In this document: positions 35,149-45,600 of the stretch, one piece after another
Layout: every line of letters starts with the position of its first letter
Numbering within the stretch: the stretch's first letter is position 1
NCBI GenBank assembly: GCA_029379385.1
Contig: CM055605.1
Span: forward strand, 14,109,001-14,173,000
Source of the DNA: Quillaja saponaria
Taxonomy: Eukaryota; Streptophyta; Magnoliopsida; Fabales; Quillajaceae
DNA length: 64,000 nucleotides
Direction: 5' to 3'
Position numbers and translations under genes: made by a program
The notes under the pieces: model-generated
What the model was told of the DNA's origin: nothing
The model's database searches: none
The model's input: only the letters and a program-made list of their open reading frames with translations

Positions 35149-38100
35149 ATATATTCTTTAAGTAGGTAGTGATTTTTTCTTTGTTTTTCTAATGCGCATT
35201 TAATGCCATCAAACTCTAGTCTAAAATGCAAACATGGGGGAAAGCTGTTTACTTTCATATTTTATTGCCAAACATAAACAAACATCATGATTAAGAAATA
35301 CTAGAACTTAAAACCTTGTTATCTTGGCTGTTGGTTGTAGAACAATTCTTTTTAGAAGTGGCTTTTTTTCCTGGTAAGTTGTTTAGGTAGAGCATTTGAA
35401 TTTGAATTTGAATTTTCTTTTCAATTAATATTGATAATGTTTTATCTCCACAAAGAGTGTGATTCATTCTACTGTATAAGAACTAAGGCATTGTCAAATA
35501 TGCTCAGTGTCTAAACAACATTTAAGTTTAGAAGGAAGGATTATGTACATGTTATACACCTATAAATTGTAATAGTAATTTACACTAATTGATATTTACA
35601 AACACTATAATAATTCTTAGTTTTTGCTTCAAGATGGATAATTGATTTTTTTAAATATGGTTACAATGTAGGATCCTTATTGTCTTGTTCCCATCCCCTA
35701 TTAATACCAATGAATGAATAATTATGTTTTACCAATTTAGTTTTGATATTACCATATTAGCCACAACTAATTCGCTCATGCCATGTGGCACAAAACAAAG
35801 ATAACTGACGTCATTAAATCACCTGTATATTTTAAGTAGATATAACTTAGTTAAGTCTTAAATAAGTACACAAAGCAATGAAACACTTTTCCCTTTACAT
35901 TTGCTTAACATATGTAACTCTCCACACTAAGCCTGCATAACCAAAGCTCTTCCCTTTGTTGTTAGTGAAATATTTAGACCTCTGAGAGTCATTTAAGCAC
36001 ACAAGGATTAGAGTCATCATCTTAATAAACTGGGATGCAATGCATCATTTGAATATAAATGCATTTTCATACCATTTCAGCAACTAGAACACAATGCAGT
36101 CCCTATATATCTTAGGCAAAATTAACACTTATACATGCTTTTTATTATAGCAAACACCAAAGTAACATATTCTAGCCATCACATATATAAACTAAGTCCC
36201 CATTTCACATGTAAATGTCTAGCATGCAACTCAGCATATACAAATACATCAAGACATATAAATAGTTCATAAGTAGTAACTAGTGGGACAAGTCTTGCCT
36301 ACCTCAACTCTAGCTATAGCTTACACACTTTACCAAACCCAGCAAGACCAAGCATATATTTACCTCCAAGAAGTCAACTACAACTTCAATTCTGTTTCCT
36401 TCCTTAAATTCCAGCTTCAACTAGCCTAGAACTAACAATAACTAAATACAAGTACAAAACAGAGCAAGTAGAGTCCAACCTCAACCTAGTTGTGAAACCA
36501 ACCTTTAAAACCCTCAAACAAACAAAATAACAGCTCTAACATCTTCTAGTAGATCTCCTATACACTTCATATTTAGGCCTTAATCCTTGTTTGGCTTCTA
36601 AATTCACCGAAAGCAAGCTACACTCAATCGGTTACAAAGCAGAGCATAGTAACCCCATCAAGCCCTGTACTAACTTCCAAAGCTTCTAAATTACACCTTA
36701 CATGCAACCAGACCCTACGAAGCTTCTTAATTGTCCTTCAAGGTGTTAGGAACAATTATTCTTTAGACAACCTTGGCTGATTTAGCCTAGACACCCATGC
36801 AAAGTCCCCTAGACTGACTAGATTACACATGTAGTGCTTTAGGAGCTATTCTTTACCCAACAACTCCTATTCCTTCTCAACTCCATTCCAGACCATGAAA
36901 TGCTCCAAAAATGACCTCAAGACCTAAAGCTACAAGTATTCTTCAAAGTCATTTAATTCCTTACATCTCTTTTACCAAACATACATTGCACTCACTACAA
37001 CCTAGCAACTAAGGATTTAACCTCAGCCTTTTCATCTTAAGCCCCTAAGCTCAACATGTAAAGCTTTCTCTCTCTAAAAAACTCTTAGACCCTCACACAC
37101 ACTCTTTCTAGGAATGAAGAAGAAGAAGAAGAAGGAAAAGAAAGAAGCAAATCCACCCCCTCATTCTCTCTCATTTACTAAGACCACAAAACCCAAAGTC
37201 ATCGCATATGCACTCACTTTTGCACAAGGACACCTCCTACTTAGATGACACCTAAAGAATCATAATTGCACATATAATAAACACCTAATTCTCATATACA
37301 CTAGTACAATCAGACATCATCCATCCTCATAAATATAAATGAATACATTATTTACTTTTCAAGGCACAAATTATAAATATATACCTATATATATTTATGC
37401 TTTATTCGATATCAACATATTCTCATATTGCACATTGTTGTCTATTAACAAAATAAATCATACTATAACCTTATATTAACTTAGTGATCATTTTTCTCAC
37501 TTTAAATACTCACATCATACAAACACAAGTCATATAATCACACATTGACTTATCACAAAGTACACAAATTTTTCTTTAACTTCAAACAATAAATTGTACT
37601 AATTGACAAATCTAATTATCACATTTGATATATATTTAGAAAGATAGACATTTCCACTAATTTACCCAACAAAGGATTGTTATTTTTATTTTTCTATCCC
37701 AAGTTGCACTAATTAAACTATTGAAAGGTCAATCTGCCATAATCTTGCATTTTCAGGATTTTAACCTTCATTTGATTAATTAGTTGGACTAATCCACGAG
37801 TCCAAATATCATATTCTGTACATAATTTTAAAGCTGTGTGAATCTATTTTCAAATAAATTAATCCATTTTACATTTGGACATACCTATCCAAAAATATGC
37901 TCACTTAAGTTTGTGTAGGTCTAAACTGCCATGTAGATAGCTTTTCACACCTAGCTTTAGTCTTAGTTAAGTTCATTCATACTTGCACCCTGGAACTTAT
38001 ATAAATAAATATACCAAAGCAGCTAGAGTTTTCTGGTTGTTTCAAGTGGCAATCATCGTTTAGTTATGATCAATGATATAATATAATGCGTTTCCATAAA

Positions 38101-38269
38101 AAAATGGATGCTGATAATGACATACAACTAATTATTTAGGATGAAAATTATTTAAAATTATAATTTTAAAATAGTACTTAAATTAAAATGACAACTACCA
38201 TAAAAAAATGACAGCATAAGACTAATAATTATTTTAATCTAAAAAATTCAATGATGACCAGCTCTAATA
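35149..38269. other. Intergenic region, possibly a degraded minus-strand LTR
   Basis: No gene. Part of it recalls the long-LTR family on the minus strand: 'gtgggacaagtcttgccta' (about 36286) resembles 'gtgggataagtcttacgga' in copy 2 (about 51345), and a gaa/gaag run near 37115-37145 sits where the LTRs have a pyrimidine-rich leader. The similarity is too weak for a firm call. The rest is AT-rich. Confidence 0.3.
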
Positions 38270-39430
38270 AGATAACCTTTTATACTATCACGGACCTCTG
38301 TCATTGAGCCTAGGTGTGGAAAATTTGGTGGATCTTCATATAGTCCACTCTCTAAAGTTATCTTTCTCTAAGGTACTTTTCTTGTAAATGATCCGACAAA
38401 AGATCAGGATCATTATCATAAAGATGAAACTCTAAATCACTAGAAGCTCCCCTTCTATCGAAGTCCTGCACAACCATGGTAGCAACTACGATATTTACTT
38501 GCTTGAAGAAATATGTGGGCATGTCTCATAAGATGGTAAAGTGTTTCTACCAAGTTTCAAACATTCTCTCAACTGCGCACCTTAAACTTGAATTGTGGTA
38601 ATTGAAAATTTTCCTTTCATTATTTGGAATATGTGTGGTGTCTTGTCCATATGATAATTTTCACATTTGTACAGTGGTAGAAATCCATCTGTCATGCCAT
38701 ATCCTTAATCAACCAAAAAATATCTACCAGGAAGTAGGTGTGTAAATTTAATGAAAAATTACTCAAGGCTACTTTAAGTATCTAGCTGTCGTGGGTGGTA
38801 CCTACTAGAACATAAATGAAGCACAAATTGAAATCACAAGCTGCCATCACATTTTGCATCGCATATCATTTTTTTTTAACAAATTCTACTTTCTTATCAG
38901 ATGGAACATGACACACTATATGAGTATTGTCTATGACACCAATATAATGTTGGAAGAAAGATATGTCTCATTGATCATCTCTTATTTTGGTTAGAATAGA
39001 CCTAAATTCAGGATTAATTGGGTGCAATACACGTTTAAACAGTCTATGTATTGTCTCTCTTGAGTGTTGTATCATTTCTTGTAATGTACGATTTGAAGTT
39101 CCTTTTCCTACCAAATACATAAAAATAGCAACCATTACCTTCATTTGACTAGATTTTGTCAGCTCCAGTTGGTACATTAGTACGAGAATTTCACATAATC
39201 TTAAGAAGAAATATACCTTCATTCCAAAATTCTCATGATAACAAATTGGATTACTGTTAAAAACTTTTTCTACCCACATGAATCCTGTTTGTTATGAATT
39301 TCTACAAGGTGTTTTTGTCATATACTTTACAACGTATCAAGAAAGCATGTGTTGCAACAACTAATGATGTGGTTGCAAGAAGGTCATCATTCTCCTCTTT
39401 GTCATTTACACTATCATATGGTGATGCCAT
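38270..39430 (-). pseudogene. PIF/Harbinger transposase (ALP1/HARBI1-like, DDE_Tnp_4), broken
   Basis: Minus-strand ATG at 39430 (MASPYDSVND...), then by conceptual translation the usual order of a plant Harbinger transposase. The open part, 38968-39279, has the N-terminal block with VEKVFNSNPICYHENFGMK, MKVMVAIFMYLVGKGTSNRT and HSRETIHRLFKRVLHPI. Beyond a stop lie IGVIDNTHI (first catalytic Asp; the family usually has DGTHI), QNVMAACDFNLCFIYVL with HDS, and FLVDIFW at the position of the second Asp block. The RNVIER-type block with the catalytic Glu is not clearly retained. The C-terminal segment reaches about 38280. Several stops and shifts show it is inactive. It lies 1-2 kb upstream of the AGO locus, in the opposite orientation. 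Confidence 0.85.
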
Positions 39431-40270
39431 ATCTGCAATGAAATTTACTGAAAGTTAATTTCTAAAATAAAATAACAAAATAAATTTTTATATGAATAAC
39501 ATGTAAATATCACAATTTAAATAAATTATAATAATGAATAGGGAATAAAACTATCATACCTTGAAAATATTGAGACTTTTTCTTCAAATAGGTGAGATAA
39601 AAATTGTTGACAAAATACTAAAAAATTAGATAACAAGAAAACTTTGAATAATAGAGAGTAATTTGAGAATGGTGTGAAATTTGAAAAATGAAATGGGGTA
39701 TATATAGAGTTAGGAATAAGGAAAAAAAAACATTTTTATCATGAAAGAAATTCAAAGTAAATCTGAACTATGGACACGCTGGGAATAAAGGAGAAAGAGG
39801 AATGACAGTTCAAAATTTTTGATTGAGATAAGGTGGGAATTTTTGGGAAGACAAAGGGCAAAATTAGAAAAAAAAAAAAAAGGCCCTCACGCTTGGGCTG
39901 TAACGGCCCAGAAGATGGGCCCGTCTTGCTTCCTAAATATGCGGCGCACTTTTCGTTTTGGGCAATGCCAAACGGGCCTCAAAATCATAACTACACCTAA
40001 ATTGAATTGGTTGGGCTGTACATTTCTAGCTGTTTCTTGTAAATTGGAGCCCTAGAGACAATTAGGGTTCCAATGAAATAAAAAAATAAAAAGGTGAAAA
40101 ATTGTAGTCCACGAGAAAAGGAAAATATAAATTGTAGCCCTAGAGACAACTATGGCTCCAATGAAATAAAAAAAAAAAGTAAAAAAAAAGGTGAAAAATT
40201 GTAGTCCACGAGAAAAGGAAAAAAATGGCCTCACGGGAAGTCAAACGAAGAAATAGAAGTTTGTAGTAAT
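39431..40270. other. Spacer upstream of the AGO locus
   Basis: Holds the 5' flank of the dead Harbinger element and the AGO-side upstream DNA. A single MITE-like terminus (minus-strand 'ggcccgtttggcattgccc') sits at 39960-39978 without a visible mate. A short plus-strand frame at 39819-40055 is not supported as a gene. Confidence 0.45.
40037..40225 (+). repeat. Tandem duplication, about 95 bp x 2, upstream of the AGO promoter
   Basis: 'gtagccctagagacaa' ... 'ggctccaatgaaataaaa' ... 'ggtgaaaaattgtagtccac' ... 'gagaaaagga' occurs twice back to back (40037-40131 and 40132-40225), with differences mainly in A-run length. It lies just upstream of the presumed TATA box. Confidence 0.85.
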
Positions 40271-40276
40271 CGAGAC

Positions 40277-40284
40277 ATTTATAT
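40277..40284 (+). promoter_or_regulatory. Likely TATA box of the AGO5-like locus
   Basis: 'tttatata' within 'gagacatttatatacattt', about 30-35 bases upstream of a C/T-rich leader (about 40310-40434) that continues into the split 5' untranslated exon. Position and context fit a plant core promoter. Transcription start inferred, not shown. Confidence 0.45.
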
Positions 40285-40434
40285 ACATTTCACTCGTTTT
40301 GTTCTATAGTCCTAACCCAGAGCATAGCAGTATAACAACCACCGTCACACCAAGCGCTTCCTACGTACTTACACCAAGCGCTTCCACTCTTCTCTTTCTC
40401 TGCCTGAGTGACCCAGAGTCGATCAGTGATTCTG

Positions 40435-40701
40435 TGTTACGGGCAAAATTAGCATAGAGGGTAGTTTAGTATTTTGATAGCAATTAATTAGCCTATAAAA
40501 GTTGTATTAAGAATTATATAAGGATTATCTGGAATTTAATGAAAATGGGCAGAAGCCTTCTTCCTTCTCCATCTTCTTCTTCTCCCTCTCACTCTCTGTG
40601 AATCCAAGAAATCCACCTCCAGTGGAGGGGTTTGCCATAGCTAGCGGCTCTAGCTTTGGATTTCCTAGATTTACCCTTTTGTTTTAGAATTGCCCCTATA
40701 A
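40435..40701 (+). repeat. 5' LTR
   Basis: 267 bp, TGTTACGGGC... to ...GCCCCTATAA; the partner ends in TATCA, so the last bases have mutated here. Contains 'gcctataaaagttg' (about 40492-40505), a plausible TATA box for the LTR promoter. Confidence 0.95.
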
Positions 40702-40703
40702 AT

Positions 40704-40715
40704 TGGTATCAGAGC
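40704..40715 (+). other. Primer-binding site (initiator tRNA-Met)
   Basis: 'tggtatcagagc' lies two bases after the 5' LTR. It is the standard complement of the 3' end of plant initiator methionine tRNA used to prime minus-strand DNA synthesis. Confidence 0.95.
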
Positions 40716-40741
40716 ATCTCTTTCCTTGGCTGTGCTTAAAG

Positions 40742-41065
40742 ATGGTGAACATCACTGCTAAGATTATTGATAGGTTCAAGGTGTTAGAATCAAGAATGGA
40801 AGATATGGATGCTAGGCTTATCGGAATTGATTCATTGCTGCAAGGATTGAAGGTAGATTTCGACTCAAAGTTTCAGACTTTGATGGAGGTCATAGCTGCT
40901 TTGAAAACTCTGGCGAATCAACACCCACCGCTGCTAGAAGACATCAGACCACAAATCTTGCATAATCTGATCTTGAACCATCCCCATCCACCAGCTGTGA
41001 GAATTTCACCTATACAAGAGCCAGCCTTGCAAGAACCAAGACAAAGGGCAGCAAGACACCATTAA
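40742..41065 (+). pseudogene. gag N-terminal fragment of a gypsy-type element
   Basis: Frame from the ATG at 40742 (MVNITAKIIDRFKVLESRME...) to the stop at 41063-41065, 107 codons; an in-frame ATG lies further upstream at 40703. The heptad-rich start (DRFKVLESRMEDMDARLIGI) resembles the coiled-coil N-terminus of chromovirus gag. The body of gag and all of pol are missing. In a read-through transcript of the AGO locus this frame would lie upstream of the AGO start codon. Confidence 0.55.
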
Positions 41066-41576
41066 CTGGAAACGTAATGACTTCAAAAATCTGGGAAATT
41101 GGGTTCAGATAACTGCAAAAAGTAATGACTTTACAAAGTTGATGATGAAGCTGAAACCCAATGGATGCCTGCCTGAGCCTGAACCGGTGCAACTTAACAG
41201 GAAAAATTTATGGCAGCAGAAACAAGTGAAAGGCAAGGATTGGTATATTAACAGGTCATCCTATACGGGTTTTCAGGCACTCATGCTTTGGGTGGTGGCT
41301 GTGAGACATGAAGATCAGAAGGAATGTCTTTGAGTTGCTGAGATGAAGGCTCAAATTCCTATTCAAGGTAAGGAATTCAAGAATTCATCAACAAGGGAAC
41401 TAAGGCAGCAACAAAGAAAATAAAGATCGAATCTTTGGTGAAACATCTCTGTTACAAGATCAACAACACTTTCTTCAAATTTCCAGACCTCCAACAAACT
41501 TCTAATGGCCTCTCCTATTGTCACAAGTCTTCAAGAATTATCCTTGAGGACAAGAATTATTTGATGAAGGAGGGAT

Positions 41577-41843
41577 TGTTACGGGCAAAATTAGCATAGA
41601 GGGTAGTTTAGTATTTTGATAGCAATTAATTAGCCTATAAAAGTTGTATTAAGAATTGTATGAGGATTATTTGGAATTTAATGAAAATGGGCAGAAGCCT
41701 TCTTCCTTCTCCATCTTCTTCTTCTCCCTCTCACTCTCTGTGAATCCAAGAAATCCACCTCCAGTGGAGGGGTTTGCCATAGCTAGCGGCTCTAGCTTTG
41801 GATTTCCTAGATTTACCCTTTTGTTTTGGAATTGGCCCTATCA
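41577..41843 (+). repeat. 3' LTR
   Basis: 267 bp, nearly identical to the 5' LTR. Its own TATA-like 'tataaaag' (about 41636-41643) faces the AGO coding exons. It is followed by the second copy of the 'ttctg' target duplication and then 'cag' plus the intron donor. Confidence 0.95.
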
Positions 41844-41851
41844 TTCTGCAG

Positions 41852-42612
41852 GTAACTTTATTAATTCCCCATTGTCTACAGAAGTTTAAACGTTTTCTAT
41901 TTTTGTGTTCTCCTTCCTCATCCAGAAAATCTGAGATCTTATTTTCTGGGTTTAAGCTTCTTGATTATGTTCTTTTTTTCCTATTTATTCTTCTATTTAT
42001 GGGTGTGAATGGGAATGGAGCAAACAGTAACTTGTTTGCCAAGGTATTCTTGATTTAAGTCTACAAAATAGGAACTTTTGTTTTTTTTTTTGGGTTAGAT
42101 TAGGTTTAGAGCTATATGTTTATTTGGGTTTTATCAAAGCATGACCAAACCCTTCTCTTTCAGGTTCTTTCTTTTTTCTTTTCAAAAAGCTTTAAGGTTT
42201 TTTCTTCTCTGTTTTGCTGTACAATGAAACTTGATAAAACCGTGTATTTATTATTGGACTTGGGATAGTTTGATTACTATTGTTTGTTGTCATGGCTTCA
42301 TTGGAATATTAGATCTTGCTTCTGTTCTGTGGATGGCATAAACAATTTTTTTTCTTGTACTATTAATTATAAGACTGATCTATGATTGAAAACAATTAAT
42401 GTTCTTACTTCCTATTCTCTTGTATAATTTGTTGGAAAACAAAAAACGGAGAGAACTTTTATGTCTTCCATAGATACAAAGGTTTTCTTTACTGTTATTA
42501 GTTTACTGTAAATTTATTATGAGTTCAGTTTGATCTTGGGTTTTGTGTCTACTGTGGAAATTATCGTTGTGTTGTATATTGTTTCATTCTGATAAACCAA
42601 GCTTTTGTTCAG
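41852..42612 (+). other. Intron 1 of the AGO5-like locus
   Basis: Begins 'gtaactttat', ends 'gcttttgttcag'; T-rich as usual for plant introns. Frames inside it (41656-42058) are not believed to be coding. Confidence 0.65.
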
Positions 42613-42620
42613 CCAGTGCC

Positions 42621-45600
42621 ATGGAACGTGGTGGAAGAAGTGGAGGAAGGTCTGAGTATGATGGGAACCGCGGTGGTAGGTCTGGGTATGATGGGAACCG
42701 CGGGGGTAGGTCTGGGTTTGATGGGAGCCGCGGGGGTAGGTCTGGGTATGATGGGAACCGTGGGGGTAGGTCTGGGTATGATGGTGGTGCTGGAGGCCAA
42801 CGAGGTGCTGGGAGAATAGGTTATCAAGAAGGAAGAGATCGTGGGATGTGTATGCCTCAATATCATATTGTTCATCATGGATCTGAGCGTGGCCAAGGGG
42901 CCTACCGACAAACTGGGAACCAATATCAGTCTGATCAAGGTAGGGCTCATGCTGGACAGAGCCAGAGAGGAAGTGGGAATTATCATCACTTCAATGGTAG
43001 TGGTCGTGGAAGAGGCCACTATTCTTCTTCTCAATTACCAGTATCTAATCATCAACAAGAACTTGAACCCTTGGAACCACTCTCACAAGCCCCATCATTT
43101 GTATATCAGACTCACACAACAGAAGCTGGTTCTTCTTTTCAGCCTCTTTAGAGATGACAGAGCAATTTGAGAATATGTCAATTAAGCCTCAAGAAACTCC
43201 TATTCAAAAAATTCATCATGCAAATATCTCAAACAAAACACATAAGCTTCCTCTACGAGCTAACATGGGTAGCAATGGTTCTAAATGCTTTGTTAAGGCA
43301 AACCACTTTCTGATGAAGTTATCTGTACAAGCACAACTTCATCATTACAATGTAAGTTTAATGTTATTTTCCAAAAATAAAAAGAAAAGTTTCCTACTTA
43401 CTTCATTGAGATTTATGGTTCATCATAATGTCATTTTGATTAACTTTTTATGAATTATTTCTCAGGTTTCTATCACCCCTGAGGTTATCTCTGACAGGTT
43501 GAATCGGAGGATTATGAGAGAGTTCCTTGAAACTTATAGGCAATCCCATCTTGGAGACTTATTACAGGCTTATGATGGTCGTAAAAGCCTTTACACTACT
43601 GGTCCTTTGCCATTCGTTTCAAAAGACTTTGAGATTAATCTAGACAAGGGGGCTAGGGTGTCAAGCACTGGAAGGTTTATATTATATTATATATATGTGT
43701 GTTTCTCTAAATTGAATTATTAGTTGAGTAGTAGTTCTTACTCCATGCATATCTTCATAACTAAAAGGCACACAATTGCAATTACCTTTGCTTCCCACAT
43801 TGATCAACACAAGCTACATTTACTTTCACAAGGAAAGCATTGTCAAGTGTCTCAAGAAGTTCTTCAGGCATTAGACATTGTCATGCTCCAACGCCTCACT
43901 TCCACTGATCCAAGGTGAGTAATGTCTTATTTAACAATATTTGAATTTATATATTTTCTGTTGAAAAAACCAATAACTTTTTATTCTGTGTCTCATCATT
44001 TTAGGTTCATTTCAGTTAAACGATCATTCTATTCAAAAACCATAGGGAATGATCAAATTGGGAATGGATTAGAAGCATGGTGTGGTTTCAGTCTAACATT
44101 ACGTCCAATACAAATGGGTTTGTCCCTGAATGTTGGTATGTCCTATGTGTAGACAGAACTTCACTTACCATATTTTTCTTTTGGCATATTATCACAAGAA
44201 ATTCACTATTTCTACATGTATACAAATTATTATCACTATTCTTCTTAGTCCAGATATGTCAGCTGCAGCTTTTGTTGAGGCCGTGGAGGTTGTTGAATTT
44301 GTGGAGAAATTACTGGAAAGGAAGCTCTCGTCCACTAGGCCATTATCTGACCTTGAACGTTTGAAGGCTTGTTTTTAACTAACTCCCTTTGCATATATGA
44401 GTTAATCTATTCAACTTTGTTTATCCAACTTGTATTTACATACTAGTCCTTTTTGCAAATTTTCAGGTCCAGAAAGCTCTGAAGGGACTATATGTTGAAA
44501 TTACACACCGGGAGAACAATGAAAAGAAGTTCTGCATATCTGGTTTAACGCCAGAGCAAACAACAGCACTAACGTATCTAATTGATATCATTATCTTTTC
44601 GATACATTTGTGTTAGGATTTATTTAGTTTTTATTTAACTTGTTTGTGTTGTAATTTAACTATTACAGTTTTTCTGTGGACAAAAGTGGTGCAACAGAAT
44701 ATGTCACGGACTATTTCCGGAAAACTTATTCTAGGGATCTAAGATATGCTTTCTTGCCTTGTCTACAAGTCGGAAATAAGAGAAAAACAATTTATTTGCC
44801 AATGGAGGTTAAGAAAATTATTGGCTCAAGTTTATTTTAATGGTCACTGATTCAGATGTAACTTTCATGCTGATAATTTTGCAACTCTATGTAGGTCTGT
44901 AAAATTGCAGAAGGCTAGTGCTATACCAACAAATTAAATGAGAGACAGATCATGAAGCTTTTGAAGTTTAATTGCCTGCCTCCCAAAAAAAGGCATGATG
45001 ATATAGTAAAGGTGATGTCGTGCTTAAAATTAGATTATTTTCTTGTACTTTCTTCTTACCTGGTTGTGTCTCTAATATCGTCATCTGAATGATTATAAAT
45101 GTTTGGAAAAAAAAAAAAGGAAAAAAGAAAGAAAAAAAAGAAGAGAATTTCTTATTTTGTGATTTGGAGTTCATCTCCAATGACTTTTTCTGTTGAAACT
45201 AGTGCATGTTTTCATCATATGCACTCTTTCTCTCACTAGGAGGGGTCCAACTTAAACATGAAATCTTTACTTTTCAAGAACCTGTTCTTCCAACTACAAA
45301 AGCATTTAGCTCTGAAAATGATATGTTGTGCATGATCGAAAATATTACTTGGACGCTATCCTCTCTAGTCTCTACTAAATTCAATTAAGATTTGAGCTCA
45401 GATATAAACATATTATTTGTTATATTTCATTTAAAACTCAGGAATTTTGGATACACATATCCAATAAGCTATATTTTTTTGTAATTTATCCTGTCAAACA
45501 TGTTCAGATGATCTTTCCTTTATGTGGAAAAGGAGTAATGGAAAAGTCAATAAGAATAAGCGATTTTGTTGCATTCATGTCTTTTTTCGTTCCACTTTGA

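Larger units (their letters stand above)
40435..41843 (+). mobile_element. Young non-autonomous LTR retrotransposon in the AGO 5' exon
   Basis: Complete structure: 267-bp LTRs at 40435-40701 and 41577-41843, starting TGTTACGGGC; a primer-binding site 'tggtatcagagc' (complement of the initiator methionine tRNA end) at 40704-40715; a polypurine tract 'gaaggaggga' at 41566-41575; and perfect 5-bp target duplications 'ttctg' (40430-40434 and 41844-41848). The LTRs differ at only about six positions, mostly transitions, so the insertion is recent. The interior holds a gag N-terminus-like frame and nothing that reads as protease, reverse transcriptase or integrase. The element must have moved with borrowed enzymes. 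Confidence 0.95.
40310..41851 (+). other. 5' untranslated exon of the AGO5-like locus, split by a retrotransposon
   Basis: The leader runs from about 40310 to 40434 ('...gatcagtgattctg'), is broken by a 1,409-bp LTR element, and resumes for eight bases (41844-41851, 'ttctgcag') before the donor GT at 41852. Removing the element and one copy of the 5-bp duplication gives '...gtgattctgcag' followed by 'gtaact', a strong plant donor. Intron 1 then runs to the acceptor 'ttgttcag' at 42612. Confidence 0.7.

Noticed and set aside
34854..35258. 134-codon minus-strand frame
   Set aside because: It overlaps a probable MITE end, its C-terminal part comes from a T-rich run, and no family motif is recognisable.
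42609..43034. 141-codon minus-strand frame opposite the AGO N-terminus
   Set aside because: It is the mirror of the 30-bp Gly/Arg repeat; the plus strand has the AGO start with a good context (gccATGg).
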